Origin: Rivularia sp. T60_A2020_040
Lineage (GTDB): Bacteria > Cyanobacteriota > Cyanobacteriia > Cyanobacteriales > Nostocaceae
DNA: 64,000 nt
Reading direction: 5' to 3'
Assembly (NCBI GenBank): GCA_015272215.1
Contig: JACYMD010000063.1
Location: forward strand, 62,001-126,000
In this document: positions 56,288-64,000 of the stretch, piece by piece
How the letters are laid out: each line of letters starts with the position of its first letter
Numbering within the stretch: position 1 is the first letter of the stretch
Notes under the pieces: generated by a model
What the model saw: only the letters and a program-made list of their open reading frames with translations
Told to the model about the DNA's origin: nothing
Database searches by the model: none
Translations under genes and position numbers: made by a program

Positions 56288-57520
56288 TTAAGAAAATATC
56301 CGTTTTGTAAATTCAATTGCTATGTGAGAATCGGGAATTTCTCTAGCTAATAATTCCACAAATTGATGGGGTGTTGCTTGGGGATTTTCTTCTAATACAT
56401 CTTCTACAATTAAACTTGCCATTGGCCCGATATAATAGGCCAATTGTTGCTGACATCTTTTGATAAAAGAAGGACTGAGTAAATATAAATTTTGTTGATT
56501 ATAGCTGCTTTCACAATTTTCAGTTGAATTAACTAATGTTGGCTCGACTTGGCTATAAGATGGCGGTATGGTAGGATTTAATTTTGAGTCAGGTAAAGCT
56601 AATGTGGGAAGTTCATCAAAATTTTCTAAAGAAGATGAAAATGTTTGCGACTGTTCAAGTTGTTCGAGATATCTAAGGACTTCCTTAGTACTTTGGTATC
56701 GTGCTTTAGGCGTATCTGCCAACATTTTATCGAGTATCCGCGCAAAACCATCGCTGATATTAGTATATATTCGCCAATTCCAATCGAGGGAATATCTATC
56801 CATCAAGTATGACGGATTTTTACCCGTGAGCAATACTATTGCTGTTACTCCCAATGCATAAATATCACTGCTTGGAGAACATAAACCTAAACTAATTTGT
56901 TCACGGGGAGCGTATCCAACTTTTCCCACAAGGGACATATTACCAGCAAAGGCAATTTGATTAATTTTGGTAGCTTCATTAATTTCAGCTATTTGTTTTC
57001 CCACACCAAAATCAATTAGTACGGGTAAATCTCCACCTTCGGGCAACATGATATTATCGGGAGAAATATCTCGATGAATTACTTGATGTTTATGGACATA
57101 TTCCAAAACTGGTAATAGTTTTTTCAGCCAAAATATCACTTCATCTTCTAAAAAAGTTTGTCCTTGATGTTGCCGTTCTTGTAGTAGCATTGAATAGGTT
57201 TTACCATTAACATATTCTTGTACTAAGAACAGCCTACCTTCTCCTTCAAAGCAAGCTAAAAAACGTGGGATTTGGGGATGTTGCAATTTATGAAGAATTT
57301 TTGCCTCTCTTTTGAACAAATCGCGACATTTTTCGATTCCATCACTACCAGTACCAAAAGGAGCAAATTCCTTAAGCACACAAGCTTCGTTGAAACGACG
57401 TGTATCATATGCTAGGTAAGTCCGTCCAAGTCCCCCTTGTCCTAGCATCCTTTGGATAATATAACGACTATCAATTAAAGTACCAGAAGCTATTTCTGGT
57501 TTACTAGGGGGTATAGACAT
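56288..57520 (-). CDS. Ser/Thr protein kinase with C-terminal helical domain
   Basis: A 410-residue Hanks-type kinase. Glycine loop LGQGGLGRTYLAYD, Lys in VLKEFAPF, DFG in VLIDFGVGKQIA, and GYAPREQISLG. The catalytic loop reads HRDISPDNIMLP, with Ser where most Ser/Thr kinases have Lys; this variant recurs in cyanobacterial kinases, so activity is still likely. After a linker rich in Ser/Pro, residues about 355-410 form a small helical domain with LAYYIGPMASLIVEDVLEE that I have seen at the ends of other cyanobacterial signalling proteins. No membrane helix. The kinase-WD40 gene is on the same strand. Confidence 0.9.
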   Translation of the reverse strand: MSIPPSKPEIASGTLIDSRYIIQRMLGQGGLGRTYLAYDTRRFNEACVLKEFAPFGTGSDGIEKCRDLFKREAKILHKLQHPQIPRFLACFEGEGRLFLVQEYVNGKTYSMLLQERQHQGQTFLEDEVIFWLKKLLPVLEYVHKHQVIHRDISPDNIMLPEGGDLPVLIDFGVGKQIAEINEATKINQIAFAGNMSLVGKVGYAPREQISLGLCSPSSDIYALGVTAIVLLTGKNPSYLMDRYSLDWNWRIYTNISDGFARILDKMLADTPKARYQSTKEVLRYLEQLEQSQTFSSSLENFDELPTLALPDSKLNPTIPPSYSQVEPTLVNSTENCESSYNQQNLYLLSPSFIKRCQQQLAYYIGPMASLIVEDVLEENPQATPHQFVELLAREIPDSHIAIEFTKRIFS

Positions 57521-57970
57521 TTATTTCTCACTCCTAAAAGTTATATGGTTATATAAAGCTATATATTTAGATGATATTTAGATGTTAAATATTAAATTCT
57601 TCGTCCTAAAGTCCGGTTCGGAAATATAGATACGTTCCCAATATCACTAGTTTTCCATAAAAAAGGGAATTTTTAGGTAAGATAATTTCTTTTTGGTTAA
57701 GATTGATGATTTATTAACTATTTCAATTATCTATCACCACAAATTTTAGGTGTTTCGATAAAAGTTCATAAAAATTTATAAAATTTTAGAAATCTTTAGA
57801 AATCTTTAGAAGACTTGATTTTTTAGCTAAGGACTGATTAATTAGTGTTTATTGTATTATTTTGTATTAAGTAGGTGAGTACAAATACAGGTTACTACAT
57901 AACAAAACCTAAGCCCTGCTTCATAGCTTATTCCTACTCCCTTGTCATCACCGTAAATTTTTCCACCCAC
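57521..57970. other. Intergenic region downstream of the PhnD-like gene
   Basis: 450 nt. Short AGAAATCTTTAGAAATCTTT direct repeats lie at 57786-57812. No gene was seen. The promoter of the 410-residue kinase should be in its left part. Confidence 0.5.
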
Positions 57971-58846
57971 CTACTTACTAGTAGATGGTTGAGGTAATAA
58001 TACTGCGGGTTTTTGTTGAAGCTGTGTTTCTAAAGGTTTAACTTTTTTGATTAACTGAATAAATTGCTGATATTCAGGAACTTTGACGCTAGGAACATAA
58101 CCTGCATCTGCTGTAATACTTGCTGGGGCTTCACTCATAACTTTTCGGATTTGTTGTTCGCGATTTCGATCAATATTTGGTGATAGCAGTACTAAACCAG
58201 GGGGAATCCACCGACTAGTATGTATAATCCTAAACTTAGTTTCTCTAAATTGCCGTTGATGAATTTCAAAGTTATTTTCAGACAAAGCACCGGCATCAAC
58301 GCTACCTTCTTTTAGCCATTCGAGTACTGTTTTCGGAGTTGGAGCAAAACGGATCTCAGCAAGGGTTAAACCGTAAAGGTCGTACAAAGGTGTATAATAA
58401 CCAGCAGCAGAACCTTTTTGACCTAAAGCAACCGTTTTATTCGTCAAATCTGGGATTTTTTTAATTGGGCTATCATCTCGAACTATCAGCAATGAACGCT
58501 GTTTGCTACTAACTTCATCCATGGGAAATAAAGGTTCGTAGAGTTGTTCATTGATGGCTCCCGCAGCTAAACCAGGGGGAGCAAAAACGATATCCCATTG
58601 TTTGCGGTTAATTTGGTCAATAGCTTGTAATTCGTTGTAAGTCGGTTCTAATTCTACAATGGACTTTGTTGTTGCTGCTATATAATTTTTAAAGCGATCG
58701 TATTTATCAAGTGAAAGGTCTTCTTCTCCATAGCTGACTACACCTATACTCACTTTTTCTGGAGATGTGTTCTCCGAATCGCATCCTATACTTAATAGTG
58801 CAAGTAATATTAAAAACCCAAATTGTACAAACCTGCGTGTAAGCAT
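57971..58846 (-). CDS. PhnD-like periplasmic substrate-binding lipoprotein
   Basis: A 291-residue protein of the phosphate/phosphite/phosphonate-binding (PhnD/PtxB) family. The signal peptide ends in the lipobox LLSIGC, so it should be lipid anchored. The binding fold starts VSIGVVSYGEEDLSLDKYDR and includes VALGQKGSAAGYYTPLYDLY and WLKEGSVDAGALSENNFEIH, which are family features. No ABC permease or ATPase gene is adjacent, so it may serve another transporter or act as a receptor for the nearby kinases. The latter is speculation from position only. Confidence 0.85.
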   Translation of the reverse strand: MLTRRFVQFGFLILLALLSIGCDSENTSPEKVSIGVVSYGEEDLSLDKYDRFKNYIAATTKSIVELEPTYNELQAIDQINRKQWDIVFAPPGLAAGAINEQLYEPLFPMDEVSSKQRSLLIVRDDSPIKKIPDLTNKTVALGQKGSAAGYYTPLYDLYGLTLAEIRFAPTPKTVLEWLKEGSVDAGALSENNFEIHQRQFRETKFRIIHTSRWIPPGLVLLSPNIDRNREQQIRKVMSEAPASITADAGYVPSVKVPEYQQFIQLIKKVKPLETQLQQKPAVLLPQPSTSK

Positions 58847-59052
58847 AGTTTTTACTTAGATAGATACGTATTTAATTATTAAGAGTTACAAATGCCTTGA
58901 AAAATTAATTTTTCATAAAATTTCATCAAATACATTACAGATTTGAAGATACCCATTGACTAGCTTAAACTAGAGTATAGGAGTGTAACAGTTGACTCTT
59001 GTACCTAATCGTGATATCTCAATATCCTTTTTTCTTTTGGGAGTAGATTGAA

Positions 59053-59244
59053 ATGGGTGGGTTCATTACAGGCTTACTAATAGTCGCTTATGTCGCTGGT
59101 GCTTGGAAGTTTTGGACTGGATTTAGGAGAACTAATTTCAGTAACAGCTTAACGAATCGTCTTGTTTTATCATTGTTATGGCCAGCTTGTTTTGTTGGTA
59201 GTAAATCCTATCGTCAAAATTTTACAAAAGCCCTCAAAGGTTAA
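59053..59244 (+). CDS. Small membrane protein, 63 residues
   Basis: A short protein with one clear helix (MGGFITGLLIVAYVAGAWKF) and a second hydrophobic segment (LVLSLLWPACFVGSKSY). GGGAG at 59038-59042 is a good ribosome site. Similar small proteins are common in cyanobacterial genomes, but I do not know a function. Neighbours are unrelated. Confidence 0.65.
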   Translation: MGGFITGLLIVAYVAGAWKFWTGFRRTNFSNSLTNRLVLSLLWPACFVGSKSYRQNFTKALKG

Positions 59245-60263
59245 CAATTATGTTTCTGTTTCTCCTAAGTATAGGGGAATAAATCAATTTGTCAGAGAAA
59301 TCAAATCTCTGACATTTGTTTTATATGTGATTCGCAAGTCGTACTATAGTTTTGCGAACAGTAAGACTGGAAATAATTTGTAATATTAAAAAAGTAATAT
59401 TGCTATATTTTATACAACTAGCCATAGCACTTTCTATACTTATAAATAACCTTGTATTTACTTAACCATGTAAATTTATTTTAAGCAGTCTTATGCTTAA
59501 CTGATTATTGATATAAGTAAGTTTTAACATATTTACTTTTCTACATTATCGGTAAAAATAATTAAGAAAACATAAACTAATAAAATTTTAATTTGTTTAT
59601 CTGTTAAACACACAATATTCGGGGGTAATTCCCCTCAGCTAATAAAATCAAATATTTGCAAAACTAGTAGCATCAAGACTATCTAGTATAGGGTAAACAA
59701 AGAAAAGCCAAGGTAATCCCTAACTTTTTCAAAAATGCATCCTCTAATGCTGTATGATTAAAAATCTATAAAAGTAACTCAAACAAAAGATTGTTAAGTT
59801 TCAAATCAATTCATGGTGTAGGTCAAACAGTAAATAAATTTACTACTTTAGAAGGATAGATTGTTTTTTACGTTTTGAGGAAAATAAATTTATGTTTGCT
59901 TAAAGTTAATACTGAGATTACAGATGTATTTTTCTTTATGGCAGCAGAAAGTTTGATCAGACAGGATGTTTATGTCAAAAGTATCAACTGCTTAATAGGG
60001 TGATATTTCGGATTTTATTTGCAGTATCTCTAAGTTAGACTCGGATAGATTATTAATACCTGGGTTGAACCAAAAAGAACATTGGTTATAAATTTTTTTC
60101 CACTTTAGACCCTTGTCTAGACTTATATAGGAAAGTAATCCAGTCAATCCTTATAAAAAGTGAGTTCCCATCTCGAATTATTGTTTGAAACCACCCATCT
60201 ACGCTTCAGGTTGCATCTTGGAAGCGTATTCTAACCCAAATTAAAGCACAATTAGGAGAAACT
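59245..60263. other. About 1 kb AT-rich gap
   Basis: No supported gene; a 21-codon frame near 59938 is not called. The last 150 nt before 60264 should hold that gene's promoter, and TAGGAGAAACT directly before its ATG is a good ribosome site. No known RNA family was recognised. Confidence 0.5.
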
Positions 60264-60548
60264 ATGCTTCACGATCAAAATGGCGAAACTCTTTCTATTT
60301 ACGAATGGTTATCTAGAGCTGGATTTAAGAATTCTGATGTTTTTAGAATGGAGCCGGAATTAATTCGGCATCTTCACAAACAGTGGTTTGTGTACCGCGA
60401 AATTGTCCAAACTTGTATGTCTGAAACTGGCTGTTCTGATCCCGGTGAATTGGAAATTAACCATCCCTATCGTACTCCTCAAGTACCTCAACCGACCTCT
60501 TCTTCTTTAGAATTAGGAGATATTACGGGAGTATATTCCTATTCCTAA
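60264..60548 (+). CDS. Small conserved-looking cyanobacterial protein, 94 residues
   Basis: A 94-residue soluble protein: ETLSIYEWLSRAGFKNSDVF, then RHLHKQWFVYREIVQTCMSE, and a proline-rich end (YRTPQVPQPTSSS). Two Cys residues lie close together (TCMSETGCSD). No family name is known to me, but the sequence looks well constrained. The ribosome site AGGAG is 6 nt before the ATG, and a strong terminator follows the gene, so it is a single-gene unit. Confidence 0.7.
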   Translation: MLHDQNGETLSIYEWLSRAGFKNSDVFRMEPELIRHLHKQWFVYREIVQTCMSETGCSDPGELEINHPYRTPQVPQPTSSSLELGDITGVYSYS

Positions 60549-60577
60549 AAGATTTGTAAATTAAAGATATGTACAAA

Positions 60578-60636
60578 GTTTGTAGTTGTGCTTCAGCATA
60601 AAATTTTAATGAGCAAGTGCGACTACAAACATTTTT
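60578..60636 (+). terminator. Rho-independent terminator after the 94-residue gene
   Basis: GTTTGTAGTTGTGCTT and AAGTGCGACTACAAAC form a 16-bp stem with two G-U pairs, followed by ATTTTTGG. It begins 30 nt after the stop. Confidence 0.8.
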
Positions 60637-60785
60637 GGAAAATTTTTTGACAATTAATTAAATAAAGTTAAATAAACTTGGTATTTTAAGAGGATGTCCG
60701 CAGGAAATATTTCATTCGCCAAGACTAGTATCGTTCGGCGTAAATACCTAACTCACCAGGGACTATAAGTCCCTATCTAATAGCG

Positions 60786-60807
60786 AAAGTCCTCTGATGA
60801 GGACTTT
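60786..60807 (-). terminator. Hairpin after the peroxiredoxin gene
   Basis: AAAGTCCTCTGATGAGGACT with closing TT is a perfect 9-bp stem with a 4-nt loop, starting 3 nt after the peroxiredoxin stop on the minus strand. The T-run after the stem is short. Confidence 0.5.
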
Positions 60808-60809
60808 AC

Positions 60810-61298
60810 TTAATCCACACGCAATTCCTGAAACTTGTTTAAAACCTTCTGGGCATGACCTTTAGTTCTGACATTCGACCATACATAAACTATATTACCA
60901 TCGGGTGAAATTAAAAAAGTTGATCGTACAACTCCCATATATTCCTTACCCATAAACCTTTTTAACTGCCATACACCATAAGTTTCACATACTTGGTGTT
61001 CCGGGTCACTCAAAAGTTGAATTGATAAATTATGTTTGTTGATAAATTTGCAGTGAGATTCTTCTGAATCGGGACTTATTCCCACAATTGTCGCTCCCAA
61101 ATCGGTAAATTGTTGAGAATATTCGCTGAAGTCTTTTGCTTCCACAGTACAACCTGGTGTATCGTCTTTGGGATAAAAATAGAGAACAAGCCAATTCGGT
61201 TGGAAATCTTCTAACTTCACCAAATCTCCATTTTGGTTTGTTGCGCTAAATGATGGTGCTTTTTCTCCCATTTTGGGAATTTCGGTAATTTGTGACAT
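60810..61298 (-). CDS. bcp: Peroxiredoxin, Bcp/PrxQ family
   Basis: A 162-residue thioredoxin-fold peroxidase that reduces hydrogen peroxide and alkyl hydroperoxides in the cytosol. FYPKDDTPGCTVEAKDFSEY holds the peroxidatic Cys with its Thr partner. The resolving Cys found five residues later in many PrxQ proteins is absent here (Lys instead). Two other Cys (SHCKFI and HQVCETYG) could take over. Length and order otherwise match Bcp. Transcribed alone; an array of four 49-bp repeats lies behind its start. Confidence 0.92.
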   Translation of the reverse strand: MSQITEIPKMGEKAPSFSATNQNGDLVKLEDFQPNWLVLYFYPKDDTPGCTVEAKDFSEYSQQFTDLGATIVGISPDSEESHCKFINKHNLSIQLLSDPEHQVCETYGVWQLKRFMGKEYMGVVRSTFLISPDGNIVYVWSNVRTKGHAQKVLNKFQELRVD

Positions 61299-61333
61299 AG
61301 GGGATGGGGGGATGGGCAGAAAAATAAATTCTA

Positions 61334-61529
61334 ACTCCTGGTATTCAATCTAAAATCCAAAATTTCAAATCTAAAATTCGATACTCCTGGTATTCAATCT
61401 AAAATCCAAAATCTCAAATCCAAAATTCGATACTCCTGGTATTGAATTTAAAATCCAAAATTTCAAATCTAAAATTCAATACTCCTGGTATTCAATCCAA
61501 AATCCAAAATTTAAAATCCAAAATTCGAT
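61334..61529. repeat. Tandem array of four 49-bp STRR-type units
   Basis: Units start at 61334, 61383, 61432 and 61481, each ACTCCTGGTATTCAATCTAA followed by AATCCAAAAT and similar blocks. The period is exactly 49 bp. The last unit ends at 61529, directly beside the RND gene stop codon (61530-61532). Confidence 0.9.
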
Positions 61530-64000
61530 TTAACTTGCTGGTGGTAATTTAACTGTTTGATCTTCTTGAATAACTTGACGACGGGGTTTCTTGCCAAAAC
61601 CATATTTTACAGTATTGAGAATCCAATATTGAAAATTATCAATGTAGGTAAACAATACTGGAACTACTACTAAAGTTAATAATGTAGAAGTGCTAAAACC
61701 ACCGATAACTGCCACACCCATTGATTGACGGACTTCTGCACCAGCACCTAATCCTAATGCTAAGGGAAAAGTACCAGCGATTGTAGAAAGGGAAGTCATC
61801 AAAATTGGACGTAAACGGGATAAACCAGCGTCAATTAGGGCTTGACGTTGTTTTTTACCTTGTTCTAAGCCCATGATTGTATAGTCTACTAAGAGAATTG
61901 AGTTTTTAGTAACAATTCCGATTAATAATACAATACCGATTAAGGCATATAATCCCAAAGCTTTTTGAGCAATCATTAATGCTAAAAGAGTCCCACCCAA
62001 ACATAAAGGTAGCGCCACCATAATAGTAATTGGATGGAGAAAATTATTATATAGCAAAACTAAGATTGCGTAAATCATCATAATCGCTAAACCTAATGCA
62101 GTACCGAAACGTCCGAAAATTTCCTCCATAATTTCCGCATCCCCAGCCGAACGTTGGGTTACTTCCGCAGGTAAATTTTTCATCGCTGGTAACTCGTTTA
62201 CCGCTGTCAAGCCGTCTCCTAAAGAGATGCCCTGTAGATTAGCTTCCACCGAAACTTGACGCATTCGATCAAAACGGTTGATAGTCGCAGCACCGCTACC
62301 AAAACGAATATCTGCAACCGCAAGTAATGGAACTAAACCACCATTTTGACTGGGAACTTGGAGATTCTTAATATTAGTAATATCTTCTCGTGCTTGGGGA
62401 TCGATTTGGACGCGAATCGGAATTTGGCGATCGCTAAGATTATATTTTGCTAAATTAGCATCATTATCACCGATAGTAGCGAGAGTTGCGGTACGTGCAA
62501 TTGATTGTACAGTAACTCCTAAATCTGCGGCACGTTGGGGATCTGGTACTACCAAAATTTCCGGTTTCACCAAACTAGCGCTAGAAGATGCTTCTACCAA
62601 TCCCGGTACAGTTCGCATTTGTTTTTCTAAATCATCAGCAGCTTGTTTCAAAGCTTGGGGATTTTCACTTTGTAAAACTATCGTTAAATCCTTTCTACCA
62701 CCAACTGTACCAGTACTTTGAAAACTAATTCTCGCTCCGGGAATTTGAGCAAACTGCGGACGTATTTGTTCTTCTAGCTCAGTTTGAGAAAGTTCTCGTT
62801 CTTCCTTGGGTTTTAATCTAATAGTAAGACTTGCTGAACCAACATTTTCTGTGGATAAAACACTTTCAACCCCAGGATTTTGTTGAATTAAATTTGTCGC
62901 TTGGGTTACTACGCGCTTGGTATCAGCCAAAGTTGAACCAGGAGCTAGTTCCACTGATAACGTAGAAATACCAATATCAGCAGCATCAACCAAACCTTTG
63001 GGAATCAAAGGCACCAACATTAAGCTACCAATAAAGAAAGCCAAAGCCAGCAGTACAGTTGTCATGCGATGGCGTAACGCCCATCTGAGTGTAGAAGCAT
63101 AAGGCTGAAAACGACGACGGGAAGACGTAGTAAAACCTTCACCCCCTGAACTTTCACCCTTAACCTTTGCCTTTAACAAATGCGCTCCCATCATCGGTGT
63201 TACCATCCGCGCTACTGATGTGGAAAATACGGTAGCAGCGGTAACTGTCATTGCAAAAGGTTGGAAAAATTGACCGGGGATTCCCCCCATGAAAGCTACT
63301 GGTAAAAATACGGCAATGATTGTCGCCGATGTTGCAATTACCGCTAAACCCATCTCTGCTGAAGAGTCCAAAGCGGCTTGTTTGGGTTCTTTACCCATCC
63401 CCAAATGCCGCTCCATATTTTCAATTTCGACAACGGCATCATCTACTAAATTACCTACTGCTAATCCCAAACCTAACAGTGTCATATTGTTGAGAGTGTA
63501 ACCCAAAGCAAACATTACACCGAAAGTAGGAATAATAGATAAAGGTAGAGTTACCGCTGTAATTAAAGTTGCTCGCCAATCGCGCAAAAACAGTAAAATT
63601 ACCACCACAGCTAAAACAGATGCAATTAATAGCTCGTTCATCGTACTTTCGTAAGAATTGCGAACAAAAGTAGCTCTGGTAAAAATTAATTCCATTTTTA
63701 CATCTTGAGGAAGAATTTCTGCTAATTTTTCAACTTCCTTTTTGATACCTTCTTCCACCGTCACCGTGACGCTACCAGTACTACGCAATACCTCTAAAGC
63801 AACCACCGGCTCGTTATTCAACCGTGCAGATTGACGCACTTCACCAAAGCTATCATCAACATTTCCTAAAGTAGATAAAGGAACAGAACCACCATTAGGA
63901 AGAATAATTTCATAATTTGTCAAAACATCTACACTTTCAGCACTACCCAAAGTCCGGATAGTTTGTTCGCTACCACCAATTTCCGCACGACCACCAGGTA
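61530..64000 (-). CDS. RND-family efflux permease (HAE1/AcrB-like), 5' end outside the window
   Basis: Inner-membrane proton-driven efflux pump subunit. 822 residues are visible and the reading frame runs off the right edge, so about 200-250 N-terminal residues are missing compared with the usual 1050. Visible are the second half of the first periplasmic lobe, the helices with GLAVGNLVDDAVVEIENM (the Asp pair of the proton relay is present), the second periplasmic lobe, and the last helices with LIGIVTKNSILLVDYTIMG (the Lys is present). The C-terminus is basic then acidic (KKPRRQVIQEDQTVKLP). The adaptor gene, if linked, would be beyond the right edge. It probably exports hydrophobic compounds; the substrate is unknown. 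Confidence 0.93.
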   Translation of the reverse strand, partial: PGGRAEIGGSEQTIRTLGSAESVDVLTNYEIILPNGGSVPLSTLGNVDDSFGEVRQSARLNNEPVVALEVLRSTGSVTVTVEEGIKKEVEKLAEILPQDVKMELIFTRATFVRNSYESTMNELLIASVLAVVVILLFLRDWRATLITAVTLPLSIIPTFGVMFALGYTLNNMTLLGLGLAVGNLVDDAVVEIENMERHLGMGKEPKQAALDSSAEMGLAVIATSATIIAVFLPVAFMGGIPGQFFQPFAMTVTAATVFSTSVARMVTPMMGAHLLKAKVKGESSGGEGFTTSSRRRFQPYASTLRWALRHRMTTVLLALAFFIGSLMLVPLIPKGLVDAADIGISTLSVELAPGSTLADTKRVVTQATNLIQQNPGVESVLSTENVGSASLTIRLKPKEERELSQTELEEQIRPQFAQIPGARISFQSTGTVGGRKDLTIVLQSENPQALKQAADDLEKQMRTVPGLVEASSSASLVKPEILVVPDPQRAADLGVTVQSIARTATLATIGDNDANLAKYNLSDRQIPIRVQIDPQAREDITNIKNLQVPSQNGGLVPLLAVADIRFGSGAATINRFDRMRQVSVEANLQGISLGDGLTAVNELPAMKNLPAEVTQRSAGDAEIMEEIFGRFGTALGLAIMMIYAILVLLYNNFLHPITIMVALPLCLGGTLLALMIAQKALGLYALIGIVLLIGIVTKNSILLVDYTIMGLEQGKKQRQALIDAGLSRLRPILMTSLSTIAGTFPLALGLGAGAEVRQSMGVAVIGGFSTSTLLTLVVVPVLFTYIDNFQYWILNTVKYGFGKKPRRQVIQEDQTVKLPPAS

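Noticed and set aside
61334-61529. Regular 49-bp spacing suggesting a CRISPR array
   Set aside because: The whole unit is repeated; there are no unique spacers and no cas genes nearby.

Overview
This 64 kb window is chromosomal DNA of a cyanobacterium, most likely a filamentous Nostocales-type strain (the genus is inferred, not read from the sequence). The signs are many GCGATCGC (HIP1) octamers, families known mainly from cyanobacteria or chloroplasts (CRR7, DUF1815, DUF2839, DUF2854, DUF3493), SLH-anchored surface proteins, WD40-fused Ser/Thr kinases, and AT-rich intergenic space packed with short tandem and palindromic repeats, including heptameric STRR-type repeats. One tRNA gene, tRNA-Thr(CGU), is present. 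There are no rRNA genes, CRISPR arrays, intact insertion sequences or prophage genes.

Layout. 0-9.6 kb: a polysaccharide deacetylase, then a minus-strand glycoconjugate cluster (PIG-V-like mannosyltransferase, small SMR/EamA-like flippase subunit, GT2 transferase, methyltransferase) beside a plus-strand multi-spanning membrane protein, followed by dxr and a thioesterase. 9.6-18.5 kb: sparse DNA with small cyanobacterial genes, a beta-helix/SLH surface protein, tRNA-Thr, a response regulator-diguanylate cyclase, a CRR7-like NDH-1 factor and DUF2854. 18.5-21.3 kb: a lone receiver protein and polyphosphate kinase. 21.9-27.9 kb: the most distinctive locus, a minus-strand chaperone-usher-like set with a pilin-like protein, a second secreted subunit, a PapD-like chaperone and a 1148-residue usher-like outer-membrane protein with a low-complexity front and Ig-like C-terminal domains.

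28.8-42.5 kb: a histidine kinase, a DUF2267 protein, TPR and sigma-like proteins, a VOC-like membrane protein, two unknowns, lysS, a DUF433/DUF5615 toxin-antitoxin pair, a Clp-fold (SDH) protease, an M48 protease, and a DinG-like helicase relative whose ATPase motifs are degenerate. 43.1-49.1 kb: the classical rimP-nusA-rnpM-infB translation/transcription operon. 49.2-58.9 kb: a voltage-sensor-like membrane protein, a peptidoglycan-binding secreted protein, a second Clp-fold protease, two Ser/Thr kinases flanking a haem-binding DUF3365-HAMP sensor, and an orphan PhnD-like lipoprotein. 59-64 kb: two small conserved proteins, a Bcp/PrxQ peroxiredoxin and an RND efflux permease cut by the right edge.

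How it fits together: housekeeping genes (dxr, ppk, lysS, the nusA-infB operon) are interleaved with envelope functions (glycan transfer, SLH protein, chaperone-usher, RND) and signalling. Repeats fill much of the intergenic space, often up to start or stop codons, and at two places they lie in frame inside coding sequences.
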